Positions 50,455 to 61,444 of a stretch of 64,000 nucleotides of DNA are shown piece by piece. The DNA lies in assembly GCA_949316495.1 (NCBI GenBank), contig OX439001.1:23506501-23570500 (forward strand). Reading direction: 5' to 3'. The notes beneath the pieces were generated by a model. The model was given only the letters and a program-made list of their open reading frames with translations, was not told the DNA's origin and searched no databases. The position numbers and the translations under genes were made by a program. The DNA comes from Amphiduros pacificus. Taxonomy: Eukaryota > Annelida > Polychaeta > Phyllodocida > Hesionidae. The first letter of the stretch is position 1. Each line of letters starts with the position of its first letter.

Positions 50455-51998
50455 AACAAGAAAAAGTGGTGCTCCACATGTAACACGGATGGGAAAAAAA
50501 TTAACAAACAAAACAAAAATTACAATAAACAAAACAAAAAATACAACAAACAAAACAAAAATTTAAATAAACAACAACAAAATACATTTAATCACAAACT
50601 GATGGGGTAGTTGAAATTATCAGCTGAATTATTTTTATTCATCTTTTAAAAACATTTAATTTGGAATGTGAACGATTTTTTTAGCACAAGATATGCCTTT
50701 TCATGCTCGATTACGTACATTGTAGGTTGCTCCAAAGAGAACCGCATTAGCTTCCAGCCTCTCACACAGCATGTGGACCACTGCACGTGCAGGGATACTG
50801 ATATGTACGTAACATCTTCATCTATATGTTTACTCGGCAAAACCAATTGGCATCCCGCCGCAAATATGGTGATATATCATATTTGCGTTACGTAATCGCC
50901 TCATGCACATGCCAAGCAGACATGACGTCATTGACCAGCACGTGCAGCACGTGCAGTGAGAAAAAACTGATGCGGTTCTCTATGGGTTGCTCATGTGCTA
51001 TCGATCAGACTTATACATGTCATTTCTGTTCTAATTGTCCGATTTACACCAAATTTGAACTAAACTTACTTAAAATTCCTTGTTCTATCGATTGGGAAGC
51101 ATTTCCAAGCAATTTAAAGAGATAATTTTATGCAAAGATAGACGAGCATGACGAAATTGTTTTTGAACGTTCTGCTTTGATTATATACGCACTTCTTTTC
51201 TTTTGTTCACTTCTTTTGCATATGTATTCATACGCCGGGACGCATGCGCGAATTGGAATCAATCGCATGCACACAACGAACACTCCCCAAAAAAAGGAAC
51301 TATCTGTGTTATTCTGTGATCGGTACGATCATGGGAAATGGGTAGTCGTTTCCTGTGGGTTGTAATTCGGTTTTTTCTGTGGTCATAATTGTTAAAGCAA
51401 CTGACGCCACTGTGGAGTGTCGTTGTCTGCTTGTGAAAGATTCCAATTCGCGCATGCGTCTGGCGAATGAATACATATCTAAAAGAAGTGAACAAAAGAA
51501 AAGAAGTGCGTCATGTAAACAAAGCAGAACGTTCAAAAACAATGTTGTCATGCTCTTCTATCGTTGCATAAAATGCTCTCATATCATTGCCTTTCAATTG
51601 CTTGGAAATGCTTCCCAATCGATAGAACAAACAATTTTAAGTAAGTTTAGTTCAAATTTGGTATAAATCGGACAATTAGAACAGAAATGACATGCAAAAG
51701 TCAGACCGATGATTTGCGATAGCGCCTGAGCGATAATAGAGAAACTTACGTAATCGAGCATGAAAAGGCACATCTTTGCAAACAGTTGTGCTTAAAAAAT
51801 CGTTCATATACCAAATTAAATGTTTTTAAAAGATGAATAAAAATAATTCAACTACCCCATCAATTTGCAATGATCGTTTATGTTTAAATGATTTTGTTGT
51901 TGTTTGTTGTAATTTTTGTTTAGTTTATTGCAATTTTTGTTTTGTTTGTTATTTTTTTTCCCATCCGTATTACATGTGGAGCACCACTTTTTCTTGTT
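50455..51998. mobile_element. 1.5-kb near-palindromic element
   Basis: Left arm 50455-51288 and right arm 51412-51998 are imperfect reverse complements (outer 'aacaagaaaaagtggtgctc', inner 'gacgcatgcgcgaattggaa'), around a centre of about 123 bp. The left arm is longer because a 255-bp MITE sits in it at 50732-50986. The centre is shared with the fragment at 48380-48588, so this is a dispersed family. Short ORFs inside are not conserved between arms. The superfamily is unknown. Confidence 0.8.
50732..50986. mobile_element. hAT-like MITE, short form, nested in palindrome arm
   Basis: Ends CAAAGAGAACCGCATTAG and the complement of CATAGAGAACCGCATCAG, flanked by perfect 8-bp duplications GGTTGCTC just outside. 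Both subterminal regions match the 755-bp copy at 38570-39324 in reverse orientation, so this is an internally shorter member. The opposite arm of the palindrome lacks it, giving an in-window empty-site control. Confidence 0.85.
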
Positions 51999-52413
51999 GA
52001 AAGTGATTGCCTGTCAGCAATGACTTTCAAAAAAAGGAACCATCCGTGTTACAAAAAACTGAAGAAAAAACACTACAGATTACCCCCAGATTTGCATTTA
52101 CAGACATTATGACTGGGAAAGATAGTGGCACGGGTCAGAACTGCAACAGACAATCGCCGGAGGTCGAGTTTAATTAGTAGGTAAACTTCAATATGATGGG
52201 CAGTGCGTGTTGTTTCCAGAAACAGTGGATTTCAAGTCTATTTTGCCGATGTCTTTGGGTATAGTTTACAAAGTAGAGAGTCATAGCAGGGTGCACAGGT
52301 TCAGATACTGGACTGTAAAAAAGGGGTAAGCCTTACATTTTCTATGCTTCGTTGTCACCATTAGGTTTCCACATAGGCAATATAAGACACATAAAGTTAA
52401 ATTCAACCATTGT
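51999..52413. other. Flank of the palindromic element
   Basis: GGAACCATCCGTGTTAC at 52037-52055 is an outer motif of the palindromic family (compare 48381 and 50478). The rest has no feature I recognise. Confidence 0.4.
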
Positions 52414-52527
52414 TTACAGTTCAGTGACCTCCTGTAGTTTCCTCTTACTTGTATCATCCCATGACCTGGCAATGGTTCTTGTGTAAATTTCAGCCTCAGT
52501 ATATGTCCTTACATTTTCATTAATCAA
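52414..52527 (-). CDS. Possible minus-strand terminal exon (38 codons)
   Basis: After an AAATCAG acceptor at 52528 the minus strand reads LINENVRTYTEAEIY, then RTIARSWDDTSKRKLQEV, to a stop at 52414. The amino acid mix looks coding, but no partner exon is certain and no family is recognised. It could be a chance ORF or part of a decayed gene. Confidence 0.25.
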   Translation of the reverse strand: MINENVRTYTEAEIYTRTIARSWDDTSKRKLQEVTEL

Positions 52528-52849
52528 CTGATTTTCAACAACAAAATATTTTGATTAATTTCATTTTGTTTAATTTATTGTGAATTTGAGCAAAAAATGA
52601 AATGTTGTAAGAACATCTTAAAACATAAGTAAAATAATTACTCTTAGACTAATACATGTTTATAACTTTTTTATACACTAACCTGAATGTCATTCATTTA
52701 TCTTTTGCAATGGCTGAATGCAGTTAAGTATATTCCTTCCATCAGTCCCTGGTCAAGTCTGACATAAACCAAAGGAACTTCTGTTGATCTGGGGATACAA
52801 AGACTATGACAACATTAATATATATGCCCAATATCTTTATTATTTTAAA

Positions 52850-53430
52850 ATATTTTTGCACAATACCAAGAAATGTGAATAATATAAGATGCCGTTATCA
52901 TTCATTGTTGCTGATTATCATTTATGATTGCATTATCTTTGAGAAAACTGACATTTTGGGTGCCCTGAAGATTTCATATGTTGTCTCTGTTTTGTATAGA
53001 AAAATAAGATGCACAGTTTCTTGACCCAAATCATGATAATTTTTTAATATTTCTGACCGAAACCAACGAATGTGAATAATATAACAAGCCGTTATCATTC
53101 GTTTTTGATAATTATCATTTATGATTGCATTATCTTTGAGAAAACTGACACTTTGGGTGCCCTGTAGATTTCATATGTTGTCTCTGTTTTGTATAGAAAA
53201 ATAAGATGCACAGTTTCTTGCCCCAAATCATGATAATTTTTTAATATTTCTGCCCGAAACCAACAAATGTGAACAATATAACAAGCCGTTATCATTCGTT
53301 ATTGATAATTATCATTTATGATTGCATTATCTTTGAGAAAACTGACATATTGGATGCCCTGTAGATTTCATATATTGTCAGTGTTTTGAATAGAAATATA
53401 AGATGCGCAGTTTCCTGCCCCAAATCTTTA
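52850..53430. repeat. Three tandem copies of a 196-bp unit
   Basis: Copies start near 52868, 53064 and 53260, sharing 'ccgttatcattc', 'gattatcatttatgattgca' and 'cattatctttgagaaaactg'. Copies two and three are more alike than either is to copy one. Confidence 0.9.
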
Positions 53431-53601
53431 ATCTTATCATATTTACCCATTCTCTTCTCCAGATCCTCACCTTTCTAAAATTATATTTCTTTATTCCATA
53501 TGACGTTTATTCAAAAAGATATTTGCTTCTCAACAACAACCACATGTATCAGCAGACAAGTCTGCCATTGTTTACCACTGTGACCCAGTTTTGTCGACCA
53601 T

Positions 53602-54263
53602 TCACTCCCCAGTGTACTCTGCATCATCAGAAACATACATATTGACTGTCTGATTGTTGAGATGACCAAACAGTGATGTCAGGCTGTCAGAGATTATTTG
53701 GCATACACTGACAACTGTAATTCCAATAAAAACGAATAGTTCATTCCCCTATTATCGCTCACATTGAAATACTGCTTGGTTAAAGTTGAATCAATTTTGG
53801 ACAGATTCGTCTGAAATTGATCTCACATAATCTTACAATATTTGTCAACAAAGTTATCATTTTAGAATTTTTGATTTCCACCTTGTCTCTTGACTACAGC
53901 ACTGACAGTATCGTCATGTCAGTGCTGTCATGGGTATGGAGGAGCTTCACCACGTACCATGGTGAAAAATCCTTATATTTTCAAAAATCCTTATATTTTC
54001 AAAATATCTGCCTGTAGTCTCATAAAAAATGGTAAGAATACTTGACAACTACTTCACAAAAGTGTTGTATATGAAAATAAATGATAATATTTGTTAACTT
54101 ATTCATAGCAGTTGATTAAACATAAATAAAATTATTTTTCTTCACAAACCTTGAGCTTCCCAGGCAACGGCGATTTGGGTGAACGCTTGTGGAATCTCCA
54201 ATGCACGAGAGTGCTACCTCGTTTTGACCCACTTTTGAAGTTGGTGATCATTACTTGAGCCAT
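53602..54263 (-). CDS. Possible small two-exon gene, low support
   Basis: ATG at 54263 opens 38 codons (MAQVMITNFKSGSKRG start, KSPLPGKLK end) to a weak GTTTGTG donor at 54149. A phase-0 continuation TVNMYVSDDAEYTGE lies at 53649-53602 after a CAG acceptor. A CRE palindrome TGACGTCA sits right before the ATG (54265-54272) and a minus-strand AATAAA near 53487. The joined 53-residue protein has no recognised family, so this is only a candidate. Confidence 0.22.
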
Positions 54264-54534
54264 ATGACGTCATATTTCCATTGTTTAGTTGAGTAAATAC
54301 TCCCATGATGTCATATTCAAATGAGAAAATACAGAGGTCCAAAATAGGAAAAGGGGAAAACAAGGGGCTCAGAATGGGAGATCACAATATGTCACGTAAC
54401 AACCTTTCCAGTGACTGGGAATGTATCTGCATATAATTCTATTTACTAAAATCTTATTTATTATTATAATGTAACATAAATTGTTCAATATTTCGTAAAA
54501 TTCATATTTTAGAGCACTGACTTCAGCTTGAAGC

Positions 54535-54812
54535 CAGCCTCTGTCTCAGAATCTGAGCATGAAAACTCAGAATCTGAGCATGACAAAGGTCTGAGCACAT
54601 TGAAAAAATCCAAAAATCTTGGATCTGAGTAAATACTCAGAATGTGAGTATGAACTTCAAATCTGAGCAAAATCTTTAAGACTGAGCTTTCCAAGCATGA
54701 TGGAAAAATCAGATTTGTGTATATACTCAGAATCTGGGCAAAACTTCAAATCTAAGCACGAAATTAGGATCTGAGCATGTACTTCAAATTGAAGTATGAT
54801 GGAAAAATCGGG
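54535..54812. repeat. Dispersed 'tctgagcatga' repeat
   Basis: A degenerate array of 'cagaatctgagcatgaaaac'-like phrases. Its distal part (54695-54808) matches 40208-40320 in intron 19 of the BAIAP3-like gene, including 'agcatgatggaaaaatcaga'. Confidence 0.7.
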
Positions 54813-55740
54813 CTCAGCTGTATGTGCATACACACATGCAGAATATTGCAGTGGACAAACAAATATATCGTAACCTAAGAATAAGGAAGCCATACTCCTT
54901 ATCAGGTGTGTGCATGCAGAGCATCTCTCAAAGAGACCTTTTGGTTGGCCTCCACAAATATTATAAAATCAAAGCTAAGAGGTTTCGTTTTATTATAAGA
55001 TCAAAGCTAAGAGGTTTCGTGTATATCTACTGTTATATTTCACAGAAATACATAAATATCTTTGAAAGTAGAAACTTTGTGTTGATCATCATAAATATCA
55101 TATGAGTGCAAGCTAGGAGGTTTAAGTGTGCTGATATACTTCTATTTTACGTAACAATGATGATGATAGAATGCATAACAATAATAAAAAAATTGTGGTA
55201 ATTCTATGAAATACATTTATAATCAATAAGAATGACAACAAATATTTTATCGATATAGCATTCTAAATAAAGGTCATTAAAGTGGAGGTATGCAATATCT
55301 AAATTGTATCATGATAAATATATCAATATGTCAATACTAGTTATCAATAGAGGTATTGTTGTTACCCCACATTTAAGGTGTTCATTTAAGAAAGCAGACT
55401 CTGGCTCGTTTATGTCTTGTAAGAAATTGATCAATATGGTGAGAATTTTTTTTAAGTTACAGATTATGGAGAATTCTAGAAAGATTCATTAAACATTTGG
55501 TATTCCCAATTAATCAAAGCTCCACACCGCACCTTAAATTTACAAAGAAAGAAGAGAGGTGGTTGGACATGCAGATGTACAAGTGGAATGTGTTGCCCGT
55601 ACATATGCACTGCATGGAGAATGGAAGGCATCAGGATTCAGAGTCGCTCAGGTGATCACAAGATTCCTACACAGCTACATGCTTTCTCTGCAAATATAAG
55701 TTTTTGTTTTTTTAAATTTTAGTTTGTTTTATTATATTTT
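54813..55740. other. Mostly featureless AT-rich DNA
   Basis: A short 33-bp duplication ('aatcaaagctaagaggtttc') lies near 54966-55020. An exon-like plus-strand stretch 55557-55651 (RWLDMQMYKWNVLPVHMH...) ends at an AG|GTGATC junction but lacks a good acceptor. Nothing firm. Confidence 0.35.
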
Positions 55741-55744
55741 ATTC

Positions 55745-55880
55745 CTATATCCACCAATACTTCTTATCCACCCATAATTCCTGTCCACCCATGATTCCTG
55801 TCCACCCATGATCCCTGTCCACCCATGATTCCCATCCACTCATGATGCCTACCAACTAATAATGCCCATCCACTTATAAT
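55745..55880. repeat. 17-bp minisatellite, first orientation
   Basis: About seven units of 'ccacccatgattcctgt'. The reverse complement forms a larger array at 59879-60115. Confidence 0.88.
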
Positions 55881-55946
55881 TCCAATCCAATCATTATTCT
55901 TAACCATGCACAATACAGCAAGTTAAGAATACTTTATAGTAAATAG

Positions 55947-56660
55947 GTTCCTCCGACTGGAATATGTTATCTGTCCCTAACCTGTGCAGCCATCTCTCAC
56001 TTGTATAGCTGTCTCCCAAATGTGTAGTTGTCCCTGTGTCAGGTTTAGGCAGGTATTTATGTTCTCACATTTTCATCTTTTCCTCATTTGTGTCTCACCT
56101 ATTTGTTTTTGATGTGTGTCTCACTTGTGCAACTGTCTCTTAACTTTCTCTCCCCTGTGCAAGGTTCTTTGTCTCTCACTTTTGTTGTCTTTCACCTGTT
56201 GTTCACTGTTTCTCACTTGTAGGGCTGTCTTTCACTGGGCCAGTTGACGTCAGTTTTTGTCTTTTAATGTGTAGCTATCTCTCATACAGGTAGCTGTAGC
56301 TTAGCTGTGTAATGTGTGACTTTCTACTTTTTCCCTTATGCACAACTATTGTGCAACTCACTTGTGCAGTGATCTCTCACTTGTATAGCTATCTTTGTGC
56401 TATGCTCGGTTCCCTGTAGTCTGTCCCATTCGTGTTGGACCTGTGTACCTGTTCTCAGTTATGTACCTGTCTTTTAACTGCGTAGGAGTCAGTTATTCAT
56501 TCCTGTCTTACTTGGGCAAGTTGTGTTTGCCTCACAAAATGCAACCTCGTGTGTATCATCTGTATATCTATCTCTCATATATGCACCTTTTCATCTATGT
56601 AAGGCCAGTCATTTTTGTATGTGTGTATCACTCAATTGTGTCTCAATTGTGAAAAGTTCA
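55947..56660 (+). repeat. Second array of the 20-bp Foldback subrepeat
   Basis: Diverged units of 'gcagctatctctcacttgt' in the orientation of the left arm at 47240. It starts with 'cctccgactggaa', resembling the terminal CCTTCGGCTGGGA of the Foldback-like element, so it may be a solo arm of an older copy. Confidence 0.6.
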
Positions 56661-56840
56661 ATAGGTTCATGGGGAACTGTAGTCAGGATGTAGTCAGATT
56701 TACTTAAATTTAATACAAGGGAAAAACATAGATTTATTAGGCAATATATATTAGTATTAGTGGAATTTGTGGAAGTACATGTTTACACGTTTATAAACTG
56801 CAAAACATTAATCATGTTTATTTGGCACTACCTTTGCCTT

Positions 56841-58145
56841 TTATGTCTTGGTCTTGGTGTTGACACTCTCTGTGGTGGCATTTAGCAGGGAAAGGAAGCT
56901 AATGACAGCTTTGTCATGCATGCCCACTTTCTGCATCAGCGAGAATGAGTGACATAGTGTATGTAACGGGTTTATAGCAGTAGGAGGAGCGGACGTCCAG
57001 AAAGCACCCTGCAGAGCACTTCCAGTGACATGTAATATTGGCCGTGTTCGACTTCCATTCACTAAATCAACCACACAGAATGCCATTTTTTCAAAAATTA
57101 TCAAAAAAATAGTATTTAAAGGAAATGGGCATGAAATTATCCAAATAGTAAAAGGGGTCATAGGCCATTTTAATGATTGGCCACGTTTAGTGATGTGTTT
57201 CATAGACATATTCATAAAAGGATTTCACTGACTTCCTCATATTGTTGAAAAAATATAATTACATGAATTTTTTTAGAAATAAATCAGCGACTAAATGTTA
57301 TAACCCAATTGACTCTACATTCAATATAATTTTTATTATATTTTATTCAATAATTTCTATTCATACTAATTTTCTCATATTTTTCAGGGAATATTTCTTC
57401 TTTTTTAGGTATTGTTATGATAAGAGCAACTTATTGCTGATTATTTTCTGATATTAGATTAATATTTAATTTATCTAATACCTCAAAAATAAATGTGAGG
57501 TCAAATTAAAGTCTGTTAATTTGTCACTTTTGTAACCCTACCGATTTAAGCTATTTTTAATCATTTTAGCTTCATAATAAATCTTGAAAGTGACAGACTT
57601 TTTTTTCAATTTCCTTTTAGGATTAATGTGTTTTTCTCTGCAGTATTCTATATATTTTCATAAACTAACCCCCAATAAGCTGGCATTTTTATATTATTTA
57701 AAAAAAAATAGTATTATAGTATTTTCCTCTGTTTTCCCTTATCGATTGACCACAAAACTATAAATTGCTCTCAAATTGTTAATTATGAACAGATTTTGAT
57801 GAATAAGGACTCTACGAGCTCGTATTTAAAAGATGTAGATGATAGGATAATAAAACATGTAGATAATTTCGTGGAAATAGGCTTTCTATTTTCAAGGTCA
57901 TTGAAAGGTCACTTCAAGGTCACTGGCAATATTTGATCAAAATAGCCTAAGAAGGTTGACATTCGATCACATTTGTAGATGTATATTGAGTAGTAAAAAA
58001 GTTTTATATCCCTATGTCTGCCATTTCTAGTGATGGTAGTTGTATGTGATATTTTACCTTCAAGGACAATTTTATCCATCAGTGCCATGGTCTCAGACAA
58101 ACTTGTATATGACGGATTGAAGACATAGAAGGCACATGTGTAAAC
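56841..58145 (-). CDS. Last two exons of an unrecognised gene
   Basis: Exon A at 58145-58058 (VYTCAFYVFNPSYTSLSETM to KIVLE, GTAAAA donor) joins in phase 1 to exon B at 57061-56841 (TTTAG acceptor; NGSRTRPILHVTGSALQGAF and on to NTKTKT stop). Together they give about 102 residues with globular composition. Exon A may extend right to about 58190 without an intron (NVVILEKSFTFQ). Upstream exons should lie further right; an ORF at about 59095-59215 is a candidate. I do not recognise the family. The two exons support each other by phase and composition, though AT-rich flanks make boundaries uncertain. Confidence 0.45.
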
Positions 58146-58329
58146 CTGAAAGGTGAAAGACTTCTCCAAGATCACCACATTCATAGATTTCAACACCCCT
58201 CAAATATACACAAAAGTGCGTGCAGTCAAGGAATTCATGGGGGAGCAGTGCACTTGATGAAAACTGGTGCTTCCCTGGGTTCTGGGAGTTCTGGGCCAGA
58301 TGCATCCTCCTATTGCAGGCCTGTAGCAC

Positions 58330-58425
58330 CTGGTATAAGGACATTCCCCACCCGGACATTCCCCACCTAGGACATTCCCCACCCGGACATTCCCCACCCG
58401 GACATTTCCCATCCACCATCATTCC
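58330..58425. repeat. 15-bp minisatellite, left arm of an inverted pair
   Basis: Units of 'ggacattccccaccc' with one variant 'ctaggacattcc'. The same unit order occurs in reverse complement at 58965-59072, including the 'cctagg' variant and the degenerate last unit 'acatttccca'. Confidence 0.9.
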
Positions 58426-58964
58426 CACCCCTCAGCCCCCATATACCATTTTCTATTTCCTCAGTGACATTTTACATATACGCAACTGTTAAATATTTCC
58501 ACATGTAAATAAATACATCAAAGAAGACATTAAGTTTTTACATGTTTTCTACATATTTTATTTACAATACAAATGATGGATTTACAGTACATATTTTGTT
58601 TACAATTGTTTACATTGGTCAGCATTATCACATGATCTTTTTGGAGCAGATCTTATGTACATCTTTGATTGGCTCTCATTATCACATGATTACTTTGGAG
58701 CAGATCATAGAAAATTACAATTGTTTATGCATTGAGCAAATCTAGAGTTATTTCAAAATTGGGAATAAAGATAATACCTTTATTCAATTTAATTAAGTTT
58801 AATTGCAAAATAAAATATCAATTTTATTATAAGTTATAAGATACAATATATAGCTCAACTTAAGTAACTAAGTAGTTAAGATTTCTATGGAAATACAATA
58901 TATAGCTCAACTTAAGCTACTAAGTAGTTAAGATTTCTATGGAAATAGAGTCATACACTAAGTG
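58426..58964. other. Spacer between inverted 15-bp arrays
   Basis: AT-rich DNA with small internal duplications ('attatcacatgat...ggagcagatc' near 58625 and 58678; 'acaatatatagctcaactta' near 58851 and 58896). No gene recognised. Confidence 0.6.
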
Positions 58965-59072
58965 GGTGGGAAATGTTCGGGTGGGGAATGTCCGGGTGGG
59001 GAATGTCCTAGGTGGGGAATGTCCGGGTGGGGATTGTCCGGGTGGGGAATGTCCGGGTGGGGAATGTCCTAG
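58965..59072. repeat. 15-bp minisatellite, right arm of an inverted pair
   Basis: Reverse complement of the array at 58330-58425. Units read 'gggtggggaatgtcc' and include the same variant unit. Confidence 0.9.
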
Positions 59073-59388
59073 AACCGTAGCACCTAGTAGTGGAGTACAT
59101 GCTGCAGCATACGTCTCATCCTTTGTTCCTTTCTGCTGATGACAGTGTTTTCTCAAGACAGGGAACTCTTCCTCAATATTTATCTTTGAAATTCTGCCAA
59201 ACTCTAGATAGAAGGCCTCGACTGCTTTCTACAACCATGGATATGATTTTCTTCTCTAACTCAGGCTACTGATAATGTCATTTCAACAGGAATAGAGAGT
59301 GAGATCCGTAAGTCAGCTCATCTTTGACAGTTTTGTGTGACTTCTAAACATGCCCTGCATCGGTTTGATATGACGTCAAGTTGACACT

Positions 59389-59583
59389 TCATCTTGGTCT
59401 CTGATTTAACTGGTTGATAAATATCATGGCTCGATCATCAGGATTCATCTTTTTTACAAGTACTTTCTTTTTTGGTTTCTTAATCCCAAACTTGTCTTTC
59501 ATTTCTTGAACAACTTGCAGGACAGTGTCCTTGCATTTTCTGTTGTTGTGGAATGTATGTTTTATCCGTCTCAACCACAAACT
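59389..59583 (-). CDS. Possible terminal exon, 64 residues
   Basis: After a TTTCAG acceptor (59584-59586) the minus strand reads SLWLRRIKHTFHNNRKC, then a Lys-rich stretch (KFGIKKPKKKVLVKK), and ends FINQLNQRPR stop at 59389. Composition is coding-like and helical. No upstream exon is identified before the opposite-strand GPCR promoter, and no family is recognised. It may belong to the same minus-strand locus as 56841-58145 or be a separate gene end. Confidence 0.4.
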   Translation of the reverse strand, partial: SLWLRRIKHTFHNNRKCKDTVLQVVQEMKDKFGIKKPKKKVLVKKMNPDDRAMIFINQLNQRPR

Positions 59584-59878
59584 CTGAAATGTAATAGTAA
59601 ACATATTCAAACCACAAATAAATTGGTGAACAGTGAAGGTTCAACCTGTATGAAAATATCTGTAGTGTAAATCGTACATTACCTATTTACAAGATCCTGT
59701 GATGGACGTAACGATGGACTCACTCACATTTAAAGTACACATGTCCTATGCTGAAAACAGCACAGGGGAATCATGTGTCAATAGTAAGCTTATATAACAG
59801 GCAAAATTTTGTTTATATGACTACCTGTAAAAGTGCCTAGGACCACTGTAAAAACATTATGTGTTTTCAGTGAATTAT

Positions 59879-60115
59879 GGGTGGATCAGAAATATGGGTG
59901 GATAAGAATTATGGGCGGATAGGAATTATAGGTGGATACGAATCATGGGTGGATAGGAATCATGGGTGGATAGGAATTATAGGTGGATAGGAATCATGGG
60001 TGGATAGGAATCATGGGTGGATAGGAATTATGGGTGGATAGGAATTATAGGTGGATAGGAATCATGGGTGGATAGGAATTATAGGTGGATCGGAATCATG
60101 GGTGGATAGGAATTA
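59879..60115. repeat. 17-bp minisatellite, second orientation
   Basis: About 14 units of 'ggtggataggaatcatg' or 'ggtggataggaattatg', the reverse complement of 55745-55880. It ends about 250 bp before the GPCR start codon. Confidence 0.93.
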
Positions 60116-60370
60116 TTTTGCGGCAGTGGCGGTCGTGGTGGAAGCAGTATTGTGTCACAATAACTGAGCAGACCAGGCTTTCCCGTGATTGGCTCTCCAT
60201 TATTTGTTAAAACCAATCAGAGCGCAGGGCCAACATTACAGTAAATTATTGCTGCAGTTGAGCACATAAATGAACGTAAGCCAAAGCCGGGAAAGGAGAG
60301 GTTCTGAGAAAAATCACATGTGATTAACGCAAAGTTTCTGTTGTCGATAAATATTTCTCTTTTTTTGAAA

Positions 60371-61444
60371 ATGAATACAACAGACTTTCTGAGCAACTCC
60401 TCGGTGGCGACGGAACCAAAAAGAGTAATTACTCGTTTGTACTATTTAATTTTCCCTTTAATGCATCTCTTTTTATCTGTTATTGCTATATTTGGTAATT
60501 TCTTGGTGATCCTAGCATTTGCTAAGTTTGAGCGTCTCAGGACTTTGACCAACTATTTTGTGGTGAATCTGGCCGCGAGTGATCTTGCGCTGGTTTGTGC
60601 CATCTGGGCTTGCCGCGCCCTGCAAATAGCAGAGGGAAACTTTTCTCCAAATGTAGCCACTATAATTTGCTTGCTCAAGTTCTTTTTCTCTTGCACTTCT
60701 TTTAATTGTACCATGTTTAATCTTTTGTGGATTGGCATAGAGCGATATATCAAGTTGTTCTACTCTCTGCGCTACGAGCAGATTCTTACCCGTCGGCGAG
60801 TTGTGGTGACTATCGTTATCACCTGGATGGCTGTCATTGTTTGCAACATTCTCTCGATAGTGTTCCATCGCTACTCCCCAGAATACAATTGCAATTTCTC
60901 CACTGTGTTTCACGAGATCTACGGAATCTACATCTTTTCCTTTGCTGCCATCCCCTACGCGGCGGCTATGGCGTTCATATATGGCCGTATTGGATGGCTT
61001 ACTCATCAACATCGCAAGAAGATCGCGGTGGCAGAAAAGGCAATGGGGGAGCATGATGATGCCAAGAACCGTCTCAAAGAAATTAAAGTTGCCTTCATGA
61101 TGTTCTATATTGTCATCATCATCATGCTTGTCTATGGCTTGTTTATAATTGTCAATTTATTAGGAGAGACTGGTGGTAAGGCAAGAGCTTTGTTGTTCCA
61201 TCAGGAAATACCGAGTTATTCTGATGACTACGTATGGCTGGAAAGTGTGCTGTATTTCTTAATTCTACTCAATTCTTTGATAAATCCCGTTGTGTATCAC
61301 TGGAAATCACCTGATTTTCGCCGAGCATTCAAAGATATCCTTGGGTGTGCTGTCAAAGATGAAATGTCTGGATCCGGCAGCAGTTCTCAATACTCTCAGA
61401 AATCTACTGCAGTCACAGGCAATACAAAACTCAGCCAGGCTTAG
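60371..61444 (+). CDS. Class A (rhodopsin-like) GPCR, intronless
   Basis: 357 residues from ATG 60371 (AAAATG context; an in-frame ATG 17 codons upstream at 60320 is less likely because the N-terminus should begin MNTTDF with glycosylation sites NTT and NSS). TM1 has GNFLVIL, TM2 NLAASDLAL, TM3 starts with the conserved Cys and ends ERYIKLF (E/DRY), ECL2 has a Cys (YNCNF), TM7 ends NSLINPVVY (NPxxY), followed by helix-8-like FRRAF and a Ser-rich tail. TM6 lacks the usual CWxP (FMMFYIVIIIMLVYG). It would sit in the plasma membrane and couple to G proteins. The ligand is unknown; TM3-4 resembles amine/adenosine-type receptors only loosely. A CCAAT-type site (ATTGG, near 60189) lies upstream. 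Confidence 0.93.
   Translation: MNTTDFLSNSSVATEPKRVITRLYYLIFPLMHLFLSVIAIFGNFLVILAFAKFERLRTLTNYFVVNLAASDLALVCAIWACRALQIAEGNFSPNVATIICLLKFFFSCTSFNCTMFNLLWIGIERYIKLFYSLRYEQILTRRRVVVTIVITWMAVIVCNILSIVFHRYSPEYNCNFSTVFHEIYGIYIFSFAAIPYAAAMAFIYGRIGWLTHQHRKKIAVAEKAMGEHDDAKNRLKEIKVAFMMFYIVIIIMLVYGLFIIVNLLGETGGKARALLFHQEIPSYSDDYVWLESVLYFLILLNSLINPVVYHWKSPDFRRAFKDILGCAVKDEMSGSGSSSQYSQKSTAVTGNTKLSQA

Noticed and set aside
49185-50553. CSYLSP-type minus-strand ORFs
   Set aside because: Readings of the inverted subrepeat array and its inserted elements.
52696-52787. Minus-strand stretch reading STEVPLVYVRLDQGLMEG
   Set aside because: It follows an acceptor and ends in a stop, but its phase does not match the only nearby candidate upstream exon (54150-54263).
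60512-61056. ORFs overlapping the GPCR on both strands
   Set aside because: Shadow frames of the receptor coding sequence.
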